A stretch of 64,000 nt of DNA from Pirellulaceae bacterium (GCA_023382975.1 JAHDXO010000004.1:1-64000); one strand, 5' to 3'; shown: positions 1 through 9,414, counted from the first letter of the stretch. Notes: generated by a model from the letters alone, not told the origin. A program made the numbers and translations.

Positions 1-1
1 A

Positions 2-271
2 TTGAAGGCACAGCGCGACTATCAATGGGGATTGGACAGCGCGCGGGAGCAAGGCAGGCAGGAGGGGCGTCAGGAGGGCCGGCAAGAAGGCCGTCAGGAA
101 GGACGGCAGGAAGGCCGGCAGGAGGGCGAATTGATAGGGAAGATTCGAATCCTTCGGGAGCTTCTCGGCGAAGAGCCGAGTTCCTGGGAAAACCTGGACG
201 AACGAACAACGGGCGAATTGGCTGGAATCCTCGCGGATCTGCAGCAGCGTCTGCGGTCGCGCGAATCGTGA
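2..271 (+). CDS. C-terminal fragment of an Rpn/PD-(D/E)XK transposase-like protein
   Basis: Only the last ~89 residues are inside the window; the frame is open to the left edge, so the TTG at position 2 need not be the start. The visible part begins KAQRDYQWGLDSAREQ, runs into six RQEG units, and ends in a short helical segment (IRILRELLGEEPSSWENL). Tails of this kind, a KAxRDY segment followed by charged GRQEG repeats, are typical of the Rpn family of recombination-promoting nuclease/putative transposase proteins. The catalytic PD-(D/E)XK domain would lie upstream and is not seen, so the family call rests on the tail alone. An alternative is any protein with a DUF4351-like or Yae1-like GxxEG tail. 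Confidence 0.5.
   Translation: MKAQRDYQWGLDSAREQGRQEGRQEGRQEGRQEGRQEGRQEGELIGKIRILRELLGEEPSSWENLDERTTGELAGILADLQQRLRSRES
56..127 (+). repeat. 12-bp tandem repeat encoding RQEG
   Basis: Six consecutive 12-bp units (variants of CGTCAGGAGGGC) encode RQEG six times within the partial Rpn-like reading frame. Third-position differences between units show that the array is not brand new. Being a multiple of three, unit gain or loss keeps the frame. Confidence 0.85.
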
Positions 272-424
272 CCGAGTCCGGCGGGGCGGCTATCGAGCGA
301 ACGCTGGATTATCTGTATCTTGGCGAAGGCGGCAGTTGGTACGAGGCGTCGTACAATGGCGAAGGCTCCGAAGCGTCGCCTGCTGAACGGGACTCGCAGG
401 TTTGGCTGCGGCGGTGCTTGTTCC

Positions 425-550
425 AACGGTTCCCTGGGCCGATTGCTCTCGGCGGGCGATCAGTTCGCCGGCTACGATTACGCCTATGACCGCCTGGGAC
501 GGATGATCCGCAGCGAGGCTTCCATCGCCGGGCTCGTGCCGGACCACGTG
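425..550 (+). pseudogene. Possible RHS-repeat remnant
   Basis: In the second forward frame a short stretch reads AGDQFAGYDYAYDRLGRMIR, which resembles the YxYDxLGR core of RHS/YD repeats seen in large planctomycete surface proteins. There is no credible start codon, ribosome site or continuation, so it is at best a decayed fragment. The rest of 272-806 (535 bases between the Rpn-like stop and the secretin-like gene) shows no convincing gene. Confidence 0.3.
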
Positions 551-806
551 GGCTCCCCGGCCTCGGAGATGCCGGACCACATGAACATCCTGCCTGTCGC
601 TGAGAAACGAGTGTACTTCACGTGCGATTCCACCAGCCAACCGTCCACCCTCAGCCGTTACGTCGGGATGCTCGCGACCGGTTGCCTACGTCTGAATCGC
701 AGAAGTTCGCTTGAAATGATTGCGATTCCCTTGCGTTCGGTGGTAGTATAGGTGCTTGGTGAGAAACTGGATTCCTGAGTCTTGAGCCGCATCGAACATT
801 CGTCTG

Positions 807-3800
807 ATGATGACCCGCCCACACCATTGGCTATCCTGCGCTGCCCTTTGCGTCCTGGTATCCGGGGCGGCTCAGTCAAGCGATGCTCAAGACGCCGGAC
901 CTGTCGCCGTCCCGTCCAGCCAGCCCGCCGTCCAGTCCGTCCAGGTGATTCAAGTCGATGGTCCCCCACCGGGCGTGATACTGCAACCCGGCAAACCCGA
1001 CAGTGAGCCCGGAGAGCCCGAGTCGAAAGGGAAGCCAGAGAAAGAGGGCGAGGCCGCCAAGGAAGCCAAACCGGGGGACGCCGCGGGCGAAGCGAAGAAG
1101 GAAGAAAAGCCTTCGACCGTGAAACGGCCCGTCACGCCGCCGGCTCCCGCGGACCCGACCGAATTGGAGATCCGCCCGGGCGCTGACGGACGAGTGCGAT
1201 TCAATTTCCGCGGGCAGGCGTGGCCCGATGTCTTGGAGTGGCTGGCCACCGTTTCCGGGCTGAGCCTCGATTGGCAGGAATTGCCCGGCGATTATCTGAA
1301 CCTGCTCACGCAGCGCAGTTACACGGTCCAGGAGGCGCGCGACTTGGTCAATCGCCATCTGCTGGCCCGCGGCTACACGCTCCTGGTCGTCGCGGAAGTC
1401 ATGACGGTCGTCAAGATCGAGAACATCAACGCTGCGTTGGTGCCTCGTGTCGAGCCCGAAGATCTGGCGAGACGTCTGCCTCACGAATATGTCAAGGTCT
1501 CGTTCCCGCTGGACTGGCTGATCGCGGAATCCGCGGTGGATGAACTCAAGCCGATGCTCAGCCCGAACGGCAAACTGACGGCGCTCAAGAGCACCAATCG
1601 CCTGGAGGCCCTGGACGCCGCGGCCAATCTGCGCGAGTTGTACGAGGTGCTGAAACGCGAACAGTCCGTCACCAGCCAGGAACGATTGGTGCGGGAGTTT
1701 GTCCTGGTTTACGCCCGCGCCACCGACGTCAGCGAACAGCTCAAAGGGTTGCTGGGCCTGGATACCAAGTCCCGCGGCCCGCAGATGCCGATGTCGCCGC
1801 AGCAGATGGAAATGATGCAGCAACAACAGCAGCAGATGATGATGCAGATGCAGGAACAGCAACAGCAAGGTGGTCGCCCAGCGATGCCGGGGCGAAAAGC
1901 GGAAGCGACCGTCAACCTTGTGGTCAATCTGCGACGCAACAGCGTGCTGGTCCACGCGCCGCCTGACAAACTGGCGATCATCGCCAAGGCGGTCGAGGTG
2001 ATCGATGTGCCACTGGACCGCGACCAGTCGCTGCTGTTGAACGTCAATCGAATGCAGGTCTACCGCCTGGCCCAACTGGACCCGGAGTCCCTAATCAGGA
2101 CGTTGCAGGACAGCGGCGACTTGGATCCTACGACGCGGCTCGAGCCGGATCGAAAAAACAAGGCGATCATCGCCTATGCCCCGCTGGCCGATCATCTGGT
2201 CATCCGCACATTGGTCGATAAGCTCGACGGCAGCGGACGGCAATTCGAGGTCGTCCGCCTGCGGCGATTGGAGGCCGATTATGTGGCTGGCACGATTGAG
2301 TTCATGATGGGCCAGGAACAGAAACCCGCGGAACAGCCTCGATATTACGGATTCTGGGACAGTCGCCCGCAGCCGAGCGGTGAATCGAGCACGGACAAGT
2401 TTCGGGTGGACGCCGATGTGGTGGGCAATCGTTTGCTGGTGTGGGCTAACGATGTCGAGATGGAAGAGATCCGCAAGTTGCTGGTCAAACTGGGCGAAGT
2501 CTCCTCCGAGGGTTCCAATCTGGAACGGGTCCGCGTGCTCGACATCGACGCCGGCGAAGACGCTCCGCATCTGCTCGAACAGATTCGCCGCACATGGCCC
2601 GCGTTGGCTCCCAATCCGATCGTCGTGCCATCGGGCGATTCGCCGTCGAAACCAAACGAGCCTGGTGCGGAACCGAACTCAGCGGGCGATGCCGACGACC
2701 CTGCTTCATCGCCACCGGACGCCTTCGACTTTCAACCGCATCCGCCGCAGCCACCTCAGCGGAGCCCCGCCGAGGCGGACTCGCGTGCCTATTCCGCTCC
2801 GACCGTGTCGGCTCCGGCCGACATGATTCACTTTGCCCGGTTGACCGCGGCCGAACCGCCCGTCGACGAGCAGCGCACGGAAGACCCGATCGGCCTGGAT
2901 CCGGATGCGGCGCACGAGGATCCGCCGCCGCTCCATCGATCGACCCAGACGACTCCGGATGACGCGCAATTCCCTCCGGTCCAGATTGCGGTCGGACCAG
3001 ATGGCCGTCTAGTAATTTCGTCACAAGACACAGCGGCCTTGGACCTGTTGGAAGAGCTGCTTTCGCAACTCGCCCCGGCTCGCAAGGATTTCAGGATCTT
3101 CTCGCTGAAGTACGCCTCGGCTTATTGGATCAAGCTGAGCTTGCAGGATTACTTCAAGGAGAAGCCGGACGACTCGAACCGGCGGCGGAACTACTACTAC
3201 TTCGACTACGCCCCACCCGCCGAGAAGGAGAAGAGCTATCGGCTGTCACAGCGCAAACCGCTGAAGTTCATCGACGACCTGGACACCAACACCATTCTGG
3301 TCGTGGGTGCCACCAGCGAGCAGTTGCAGACCATCGAGGAGTTGGTCCGCTTGTGGGACACGCCCCCGCCCTCCGATACACAGTCGGCGCGTCTGACCGC
3401 GGTGTTCGCCATTCGTTACTCGAAAGCCGAAACGATCGCCGAGACGCTGAAGGAAGTTTACCTGGATCTGCTCAGTTCGAATGACAAGGCTCTGCAGCGC
3501 AACCGTGACGACAAGCGAACCGGCAGTCAGACCACCTATATCTTCGGCGACGGCGGCAACAACGAACCCGATCGTCGAACGCAAGTCTCGTTCAAGGGCA
3601 AGCTGTCGATCGGAGTCGATGTACTTTCCAATACGCTGCTTGTCTCGACGGAAGGCCAGAACTTGATGGACAACGTCAGCAAGATGATCGAGGCGTTGGA
3701 CGAGGCCGCCAAACCCGTGTCCGAAGTGCGAGTGTTGACGCTCAATGGCAACGTCAACGCCCAGCGGGTTCGCCAGGCTCTGACGGAGTTGCTGGGCGAA

Positions 3801-3893
3801 AAAGCAGTGCAATCCGTCCCGGCCCAAGCAGCAAATCAGCCTCCGCCTGCTGTGCCACCGGGCGTGCAGCCTCAGGCCGTCGACAGCCGCTGA
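807..3893 (+). CDS. Exported protein with repeated secretin N-type (NolW-like) domains
   Basis: This 1028-aa protein has a Sec signal (MMTRPHHWLSCAALCVLVSG, then a small-residue stretch). A Lys/Glu/Pro-rich linker leads to an STN/N0-like domain (~125-200). Several NolW-like modules follow, each with the 'xxFxLxYAxAxxVxxxLKxLLG ... DxxxNxLLVxAxxxxxxxIxxLVxxLD' pattern; the best are around 295-400, 490-570, 750-850 and 865-985. A Gln/Met-rich tract (~330-352) interrupts one module. The chain ends in a Pro/Gln tail with no secretin pore domain. Secretin N-domains normally form the periplasmic rings of type II/III secretion and pilus outer-membrane channels. Here the protein may be a periplasmic ring or scaffold component, or a diverged GspD-like protein; that role is inference. 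No other secretion genes are adjacent. Confidence 0.7.
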   Translation: MMTRPHHWLSCAALCVLVSGAAQSSDAQDAGPVAVPSSQPAVQSVQVIQVDGPPPGVILQPGKPDSEPGEPESKGKPEKEGEAAKEAKPGDAAGEAKKEEKPSTVKRPVTPPAPADPTELEIRPGADGRVRFNFRGQAWPDVLEWLATVSGLSLDWQELPGDYLNLLTQRSYTVQEARDLVNRHLLARGYTLLVVAEVMTVVKIENINAALVPRVEPEDLARRLPHEYVKVSFPLDWLIAESAVDELKPMLSPNGKLTALKSTNRLEALDAAANLRELYEVLKREQSVTSQERLVREFVLVYARATDVSEQLKGLLGLDTKSRGPQMPMSPQQMEMMQQQQQQMMMQMQEQQQQGGRPAMPGRKAEATVNLVVNLRRNSVLVHAPPDKLAIIAKAVEVIDVPLDRDQSLLLNVNRMQVYRLAQLDPESLIRTLQDSGDLDPTTRLEPDRKNKAIIAYAPLADHLVIRTLVDKLDGSGRQFEVVRLRRLEADYVAGTIEFMMGQEQKPAEQPRYYGFWDSRPQPSGESSTDKFRVDADVVGNRLLVWANDVEMEEIRKLLVKLGEVSSEGSNLERVRVLDIDAGEDAPHLLEQIRRTWPALAPNPIVVPSGDSPSKPNEPGAEPNSAGDADDPASSPPDAFDFQPHPPQPPQRSPAEADSRAYSAPTVSAPADMIHFARLTAAEPPVDEQRTEDPIGLDPDAAHEDPPPLHRSTQTTPDDAQFPPVQIAVGPDGRLVISSQDTAALDLLEELLSQLAPARKDFRIFSLKYASAYWIKLSLQDYFKEKPDDSNRRRNYYYFDYAPPAEKEKSYRLSQRKPLKFIDDLDTNTILVVGATSEQLQTIEELVRLWDTPPPSDTQSARLTAVFAIRYSKAETIAETLKEVYLDLLSSNDKALQRNRDDKRTGSQTTYIFGDGGNNEPDRRTQVSFKGKLSIGVDVLSNTLLVSTEGQNLMDNVSKMIEALDEAAKPVSEVRVLTLNGNVNAQRVRQALTELLGEKAVQSVPAQAANQPPPAVPPGVQPQAVDSR

Positions 3894-4243
3894 GACACTG
3901 CGAAAGAAATGGGACAGGCACCCTCGCAACCAGCAGTTTCCCGCGGCTTTCACGGTTCTCGCTCGGAGCCAGCCTCATTCTATTCCAGTCGCTGCGGATC
4001 GCCCCGCCGCGATCCGTGGGCCTGCAAATCCTATGGTCGGTGCGATGTATCCATAGGCCAAGCAACGGCCGATAAGAACGTGTCAGGAGCCGCTTGTGCG
4101 AAGCCCCCGGAGGGCCGGTTCCCCGGCAAATGCCCCTGGCTGTCTGCCAGGCATTGTTAACATGCAGTTTCGCTTATATCATAAGCGACTCTTCGTTCGG
4201 CATTGGTGGGAGCAATCGCTACTCGTATTCACGGGGATGTGGA
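3894..4243. other. Intergenic stretch, 350 bases
   Basis: No gene was found. The only structure noted is a small hairpin at about 4135-4151 (CCTGGC / GCCAGG around TGTCT) without a T-run, a weak candidate terminator for the secretin-like gene. Confidence 0.4.
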
Positions 4244-4999
4244 ATGGGAAAACTGAAAACAAGTCTGGAGAACGCCGGGAAGTTGGTCAAGAACATGGAC
4301 AAGTCCATTGCGGGACAGGTCCGCAAGCTCGCCGCCTTTACCAAGGACACGGACGCCTGGGTGCGGTCGGGAAGCGCCGGCATCGACGAACTGTATCTGT
4401 ACCTGTCCGAGAAGCTGAAACGGAAGGGCGTGACGTTCAAGTCGGTGGAGAACGACACGATCAAAGACCACTTGGACAGCAACGTCGCGAATTACTTAAA
4501 GGGCATCGAGTTCACCGTCCGATCGGCAGCCGATTTCAGTGCCAGTTTCGATACGCTCGCCGGGGACGAGTCGGTCGACCGGGACCTGGCCGCGCTGGAC
4601 ACGATGCTGGACGACATCGCCGACCAGATCCGCAAGAAGCGGAAAAAGCTGCTCCAGTCCAAGAAGTACAAGGCGAAGATCGCCGTGTACGACAAGACGC
4701 TGCAGGAGTTGAAGGACCAAGTAGCGGCGAGCAAACGTTCGCTCAAACAGATGCGCAAAGACAAACCGCCATCGCCCGCCAAAGTCCGGCAACTGATCTC
4801 GATTACCGAGGCGAACACCCTGCGGGATCTTGCAGTCGCCCTGACTCGCAAGAACGAAGGACTGTACAAGGTCTACAACTCGTTGGTCCTCAACCTGAAC
4901 CAAACCGCCAACGAAATGCGGCAGCACAGCGAATTCGCGGGCCACATCAAAGTCTTGAATGACATGATCGACCAGGCGGAGGAAATGGACCAAGCGTAG
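4244..4999 (+). CDS. Coiled-coil protein of unknown function
   Basis: The ATG at 4244 follows a GGGGATGTGGA ribosome-site-like stretch, giving 251 aa (the frame stays open further upstream without support). The protein is highly charged and predicted helical, with a Lys-rich block (~130-150, IRKKRKKLLQSKKYKAK) and heptad-like spacing through most of its length. There is no signal peptide or membrane segment, so it is probably cytoplasmic. I do not recognise the family. It ends 11 bases before the convergent esterase gene and forms no obvious operon. Confidence 0.65.
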   Translation: MGKLKTSLENAGKLVKNMDKSIAGQVRKLAAFTKDTDAWVRSGSAGIDELYLYLSEKLKRKGVTFKSVENDTIKDHLDSNVANYLKGIEFTVRSAADFSASFDTLAGDESVDRDLAALDTMLDDIADQIRKKRKKLLQSKKYKAKIAVYDKTLQELKDQVAASKRSLKQMRKDKPPSPAKVRQLISITEANTLRDLAVALTRKNEGLYKVYNSLVLNLNQTANEMRQHSEFAGHIKVLNDMIDQAEEMDQA

Positions 5000-5010
5000 C
5001 CGCCCGAGTG

Positions 5011-7083
5011 TCACCGGATCTGGAGTTGCTCGCCAGGCCAGGCGAGCGCATCGGCGACCGATCGCGCATACTGCCAATCGGCCGGATTGACATCGTGCAG
5101 AACCAGCCAGGACCGCTCGGCCGCCATCGCGGCGGCTTGCGGCATGTCCAAGTAACGGTTGACGTTCAGGAAGAACGGTCCGTCGCGATGAGCGCTCGGC
5201 GGGCCATGCAGATCCAGTTGCACGAGATCCGGCTCGAACAGCGCCGCGTACAGCGTCACACCGGCCATCTGCCGACAACTCTGCATCGACAACGGCGCGG
5301 CCTTCAAGCCGTCCAGCGACCGCAGGGCCTGGGCGGCGCGGCGAACGTCCCAGACGCGCATCCCGTCCAGAGATTGACCGAGCAGATAGAACCGCCGCTG
5401 GTGTTGAATCTGCTTGCGGGCGCTCGGATCCCAGGCGGTCGGGCCGATCCCGCGCGGTGCGACGTAGGCCAGCACGGCGTCAGAACCAGAGATCGAGTCC
5501 GCGATCTTCCGGAATCCTTCCATGTCCGCGTCCGGCAGCGTCTCGTCCGATAACTGGTCGGCGAATGCGACTCGATACGCGGCCAGCATCTCGGTCCACG
5601 CCCGATCGTCCAGCACGTTAAGCAAGATCGATCCCGGCTTGTCCAGCCCCTCACGGTGCGCGACGTACAGACGCAAGCGGATCGCAAGTTGACTGTCGAA
5701 GTCGTAGACGGAGAATCGGACGCCATCGCGTTCGGCCGAACCGACCGCCTGGACCGCCAGCGGCGGCGCATCGGCCGGCCAGGCGCGGAACGATTTCTCC
5801 CGCAACGCCTGCAGCCAGTCGTCGCGAAGCGCCAGCCACTGCGCGGCGTTCTTGGGGACCGTCGGCAGCGGCGCCGCCGGGACGAAGGTCTCTTGGATCG
5901 TCGTGTTCTCCTGATCCTCGGGCAGCGTCTCGAACACTTTCAGCTCGGGCGGCTCGAAGAACTTGACGGCGGCCTTCTCGATCAGCGAGTCGTCGCCTCG
6001 CAGATGCTGGTTCATCCAGCGGAACGCGTGGATATGGAGTTCCTGCGTATCGCGATGGGGGCCGGCGGTGATCTGCAAGCCCAACTTGTCGCGTTGGCCG
6101 TACAACTCGTAAATCCGCCGCACTTGCTCGTAGGTACGCACCACGCCGTCCAGCGGGAAGATGCCGTCTCGGTCGGTGTTGCTGATCAACAACGGGCGCG
6201 GAGCGACCAGGGCCGCGACCAACGGATAGTCCCAGCGGTAGGTGTTGACCATGTACATGCAATCGCAGTGCCCCTCGACGCAGCCGTCGACCACGTGGTT
6301 TTCCAGGTCCGTGATCCCGGCGACCGGCACGGCAACCTGGATGCGGTCGTCGATGGCGGCGATCCACCAACTGTACGCGCCACCGCCGCTGCGGCCCGTC
6401 ACGCCCAGCCGCTGCGGATCGACCTCGGGCCGCGACTGCAAGTAGTCCAGCGCGCGGATGCAATTCCAGGCCTCGACTCCCGCCGGCGTGTAGCCGCGGT
6501 TCAGCCACCACCACATGTCGTAGCGGTACGTGCCGTGATGGATGGCTTCGATCTCGCCCATTTGCAGCGTGTCGATCGTCAGGCAGACAAAGCCGTGCCG
6601 GGCGAACCAGGCACCGTGGTGCTGGTAGGAGACCTTGTTGCCGAAGCTGACCCCGTCCTTCTTCGACGCGCCGTGGCCGCAAACGTACAGCACGGCCGGC
6701 AAAGGCGTTTGCCGCTGGCGTGGCAGGTACAGGTTGCCCGTCACGTACAGCCCGGGACGCGACTGGAAGTGCAGTCGTTCCACGATGAACTCGTCGTGCT
6801 CCGTCTGGGCCGTCACCACTGCCTTCAGATCCGTCCGCTCGGGCAGCGGGTCCAGGCCGAGCATCTCCAGCAGTTGGCGCCGGTACTCGGGCCGCTTCGC
6901 TTCCCAATCCGCCAGGCTGCCGATGTCCGCCAGACAGGCATCACTTAGCCGCGCTGTCTCGACCCGGAAATACTCGGCGATCATCGCATCGCCGCGAGCG
7001 GTTGAAGATTCCGCGGCCGGGAGAGCCGCGGGAATCATCCAGGAACAAACAAGAAACACTGCGATCATCGTTCGGCGTGTCAT
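5011..7083 (-). CDS. Exported tandem alpha/beta hydrolase (acetyl xylan esterase/prolyl oligopeptidase-like)
   Basis: This 690-aa protein begins with a signal peptide (MTRRTMIAVFLVCSWMIPAA). The first alpha/beta hydrolase domain (~90-370) has an oxyanion region (VLYVCGHG), a nucleophile elbow GRSGGG with Ser232, an acid candidate in NTDRDGIFP and a His in the GPHRDTQELHIHAF region. This is the pattern of the planctomycete 'acetyl xylan esterase' group (Abhydrolase_7-like). A second, similar domain (~425-690) keeps the fold landmarks (e.g. GQSLDGMRVWDVRRAAQAL) but has SMQSCRQMAG where a nucleophile elbow is expected, so it looks inactive. The likely role is deacetylation or de-esterification of polysaccharide outside the cytoplasm. 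It is divergent from the ABC gene upstream and convergent with the coiled-coil gene. Confidence 0.8.
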   Translation of the reverse strand: MTRRTMIAVFLVCSWMIPAALPAAESSTARGDAMIAEYFRVETARLSDACLADIGSLADWEAKRPEYRRQLLEMLGLDPLPERTDLKAVVTAQTEHDEFIVERLHFQSRPGLYVTGNLYLPRQRQTPLPAVLYVCGHGASKKDGVSFGNKVSYQHHGAWFARHGFVCLTIDTLQMGEIEAIHHGTYRYDMWWWLNRGYTPAGVEAWNCIRALDYLQSRPEVDPQRLGVTGRSGGGAYSWWIAAIDDRIQVAVPVAGITDLENHVVDGCVEGHCDCMYMVNTYRWDYPLVAALVAPRPLLISNTDRDGIFPLDGVVRTYEQVRRIYELYGQRDKLGLQITAGPHRDTQELHIHAFRWMNQHLRGDDSLIEKAAVKFFEPPELKVFETLPEDQENTTIQETFVPAAPLPTVPKNAAQWLALRDDWLQALREKSFRAWPADAPPLAVQAVGSAERDGVRFSVYDFDSQLAIRLRLYVAHREGLDKPGSILLNVLDDRAWTEMLAAYRVAFADQLSDETLPDADMEGFRKIADSISGSDAVLAYVAPRGIGPTAWDPSARKQIQHQRRFYLLGQSLDGMRVWDVRRAAQALRSLDGLKAAPLSMQSCRQMAGVTLYAALFEPDLVQLDLHGPPSAHRDGPFFLNVNRYLDMPQAAAMAAERSWLVLHDVNPADWQYARSVADALAWPGEQLQIR

Positions 7084-7286
7084 ATTGGCCTCGCTTTGGG
7101 TAACAACGTCTGGCCTCGGTCGGCTGCTGGACCACGGCCCGATAATACCAAAGACCCGCGGCGGATGGCAGGGTGGCCGCCCATCGCCGACGTGCTAGAA
7201 TGTCGCGACAAGCAAAGTAGATGGCTGACGGGGCACGACGGGCGGAAGTCGTTTCCGCCGCCCGCGGCTTCGCGAACGGCACGACG

Positions 7287-8168
7287 ATGTTGATCGAAAT
7301 CCACGGACTGACAAAACGCTACGGCACGTTCGCGGCGCTGGAAGACTGTACGCTGGGGATCGGGCGCGGGGAAGTGTTCGGTCTGCTCGGCCCGAACGGT
7401 GCGGGCAAGACCACGCTGCTGCGGCTGCTGATGGGCTATCTGGCGCCGACGTCGGGCGGCGCCACCATCGACGGATTGGACTGCCACCGGCAATCCGTGC
7501 AAGTCCGTCGCCGAACGAGTTACCTGCCGGGCGAAGCGAGGCTGTTTCGCCAAATGCGCGGTCGCCAGATTCTTCAGTTCTTCGCCGAGGTGCGGCCGGG
7601 CGGCGATTTTCAACGGTCGCTGGAGCTGGCGGCCCGTCTGGAATTGGACCTTTCGCGACGCGTGGCTTTCATGTCGACGGGCATGCGGCAGAAGTTGGCA
7701 CTGGCGGCGACAATGGCGGCCGACACGCCGCTGGTGATCCTGGACGAACCGACGGCCAACCTGGATCCGACCGTGCGAGGCGTCGTTGCGCAGATGGTGA
7801 CCGAGGCGCGGCAGCGGGGGCGGACCGTGTTGTTCTCGTCGCACGTGTTGTCAGAGGTCGAAGAGGTCTGCGACCGAGTGGCGTTCCTGCGCGGCGGCCG
7901 ATTAGCCCATCTGCAGGTCATGCACGATTTGAAACGCCGCCACCGGATCCGCGCCGTGCTGGCCGGACCTTGGCAACCGCCGCCGGAACGCCTGGGCGAG
8001 GAACTGTCGATCCACCGCGACGACGGAGGGCACGTTACGATCGAGACACCGGGCGCGTTGGCTCCGGTGCTGCAGTGGCTGTCGACCATGCCGTTGGAGG
8101 AGATGAACGTCCAACCCGTCGGGCTGCGGGCCTTGTACGACCGCGTCCACGATCTGGGATTCGGATAA
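7287..8168 (+). CDS. ABC-2 type transporter ATP-binding protein
   Basis: The 293-aa ATPase has Walker A GPNGAGKTT (~35-43), a Q-loop region, a degenerate signature (MSTGMRQKLALA instead of LSGGQ), Walker B LVILDEPT and an H-loop (SSHVLSEVEE). The ATG at 7287 begins the usual MLIEIHGLTKRYG opening; in-frame codons back to 7221 add an unrelated N-terminus. It lies 19 bases upstream of the permease and surely forms an exporter with it. The substrate is unknown; similar pairs are annotated as multidrug, bacitracin or Nod-factor exporters, but nothing here decides. Confidence 0.9.
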   Translation: MLIEIHGLTKRYGTFAALEDCTLGIGRGEVFGLLGPNGAGKTTLLRLLMGYLAPTSGGATIDGLDCHRQSVQVRRRTSYLPGEARLFRQMRGRQILQFFAEVRPGGDFQRSLELAARLELDLSRRVAFMSTGMRQKLALAATMAADTPLVILDEPTANLDPTVRGVVAQMVTEARQRGRTVLFSSHVLSEVEEVCDRVAFLRGGRLAHLQVMHDLKRRHRIRAVLAGPWQPPPERLGEELSIHRDDGGHVTIETPGALAPVLQWLSTMPLEEMNVQPVGLRALYDRVHDLGFG

Positions 8169-8187
8169 CAAAGGAAGAGGACGCACC

Positions 8188-9156
8188 TTGATCAACCGTT
8201 CGCTGCTGAAGAAATCGATCGCCGAAGCCTGCTGGCTGCTGATCGCTTGCACGGCGGCCGTCTACTCGTTCTGTTGGACGCGAGTCTGGCTGGTGAGCCA
8301 GTTCACGATGGGCCAGTTCCAGACGGTGCTGGAACAGTTCCGCGAATACGAGCGTTTCTCGCCGGTGCCCTTCGAGCAACTGTTCACCTATACCGGACGG
8401 GTCGCGTTGACCTTCGACGAGCCGGTCGTCGTCGTCTCGGTCTCGCTGTGGGCGATCGCCCGCGGGTCGGACTGTGTCTCGGGCGAGATCGGCCGGGGCA
8501 CGATGGAGATGCTGCTGGCCCAGCCCGTCAGCCGCCTGCAAGTGTTGTGGTCGCACGCCACGGTGACTCTGGGCGGCGTGGCCGTACTGGCAGTCGCCTC
8601 GTGGTTGGGCGTCTACACGGGCATCATGACCAACACGGTCGAGGAGCCGGTGGTACGGAGCTGGACGATCCCCTGGCTGCAATTGGAGATTCCGAATTTG
8701 CTGGCGGAAGAAGAGGTGCAGCGAATCCCGCTGCGAGACAAGATTGACCCCGCGCATCTCGCCCCGGCGGCTTCGAATCTGTTCGCCTTCGGTGTCTTCC
8801 TGGCAGGGGTAACGACCTTGCTCTCTTCGCTGGACCGGTATCGCTGGCGGACCATCGGGCTGATCGCCGGCTTCTACATCTTCCAGATGATCGTCAAGAT
8901 CGTCGGCTTGGCTGCCGACCATCTGGCCTGGCTTCGATGCTGCACGTTCTTCACCGCCTACGAGCCAGCACGGGCGGTCAGCATCGCCGTCAGGACGCCC
9001 GAGTCGGCGTGGAATCTGGTTCTGCGGGATGCGGCCGGCGGCTGGATCGGCTGGGGACCGATGGGATTCAACCTGTTGCTAATCGGGCTCGGCACCATCG
9101 CGTATCTTGGCGCGACGTTGGTCTTTCAGAAACGCGACCTGCCGGCCCCGTTGTGA
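8188..9156 (+). CDS. ABC-2 type transporter permease
   Basis: Translation starts at TTG 8188, preceded by a strong AAGGAAGAGG ribosome site. The 322-aa protein has about six hydrophobic segments, including ACWLLIACTAAVYSFCWTRV, VTLGGVAVLAVASWLGVY, TIGLIAGFYIFQMIVKIVGL and FNLLLIGLGTIAYLGATL. Between the second and third segments is the GEIGRGTMEMLLAQPVSR motif, which is characteristic of ABC-2 permeases. It partners the ATPase immediately upstream. A large extracytoplasmic loop lies between about residues 150 and 200. Confidence 0.87.
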   Translation: MINRSLLKKSIAEACWLLIACTAAVYSFCWTRVWLVSQFTMGQFQTVLEQFREYERFSPVPFEQLFTYTGRVALTFDEPVVVVSVSLWAIARGSDCVSGEIGRGTMEMLLAQPVSRLQVLWSHATVTLGGVAVLAVASWLGVYTGIMTNTVEEPVVRSWTIPWLQLEIPNLLAEEEVQRIPLRDKIDPAHLAPAASNLFAFGVFLAGVTTLLSSLDRYRWRTIGLIAGFYIFQMIVKIVGLAADHLAWLRCCTFFTAYEPARAVSIAVRTPESAWNLVLRDAAGGWIGWGPMGFNLLLIGLGTIAYLGATLVFQKRDLPAPL

Positions 9157-9176
9157 AAGGTCGAGCTGCACGGGCG

Positions 9177-9256
9177 CTGGAGTTCACGATTCATCGTGTC
9201 CGCGCTGGAATAGACTCTGCAAGACAACAAACTCGCTGAAGCGTGGACTCGAACGC
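9177..9256. repeat. Dispersed inverted repeat, family A (diverged copy)
   Basis: The left arm (CTGGAGTTCACGATTCATCG...) and right arm (CTGAAGCGTGGACTCGAAC) match the arms of the cleaner copies at 20300-20413 and 49781-49842 with a few substitutions. The copy lies between the ABC permease and the lipoprotein gene and encodes nothing. Confidence 0.6.
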
Positions 9257-9414
9257 ACCGCTCATGCGTGTTACGCCAACGAGAAGTCGGCAGCTTGACC
9301 AGTCCCCCGCCCCCGTGCAAGATAGAGCACAGTTCGGACGAGGGCGTCTCGTGTGGAGCCGGACCGGCGTTCCGAACGTGATTATCTTTTTATCGTTCGG
9401 TAGGGAGGTCTCTG

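Noticed and set aside
56-127. CRISPR array
   Set aside because: The 12-bp units are contiguous without spacers and encode RQEG in frame; it is a coding repeat.
143-153. tRNA T-arm-like GATTCGAATCC
   Set aside because: It lies in the coding part of the Rpn-like tail, with no acceptor stem, anticodon arm or flanking tRNA structure.
5656-6948. A 430-codon plus-strand frame opposite the tandem esterase
   Set aside because: Shadow of the clear minus-strand hydrolase; Arg/Gln/Val-rich with no domain.
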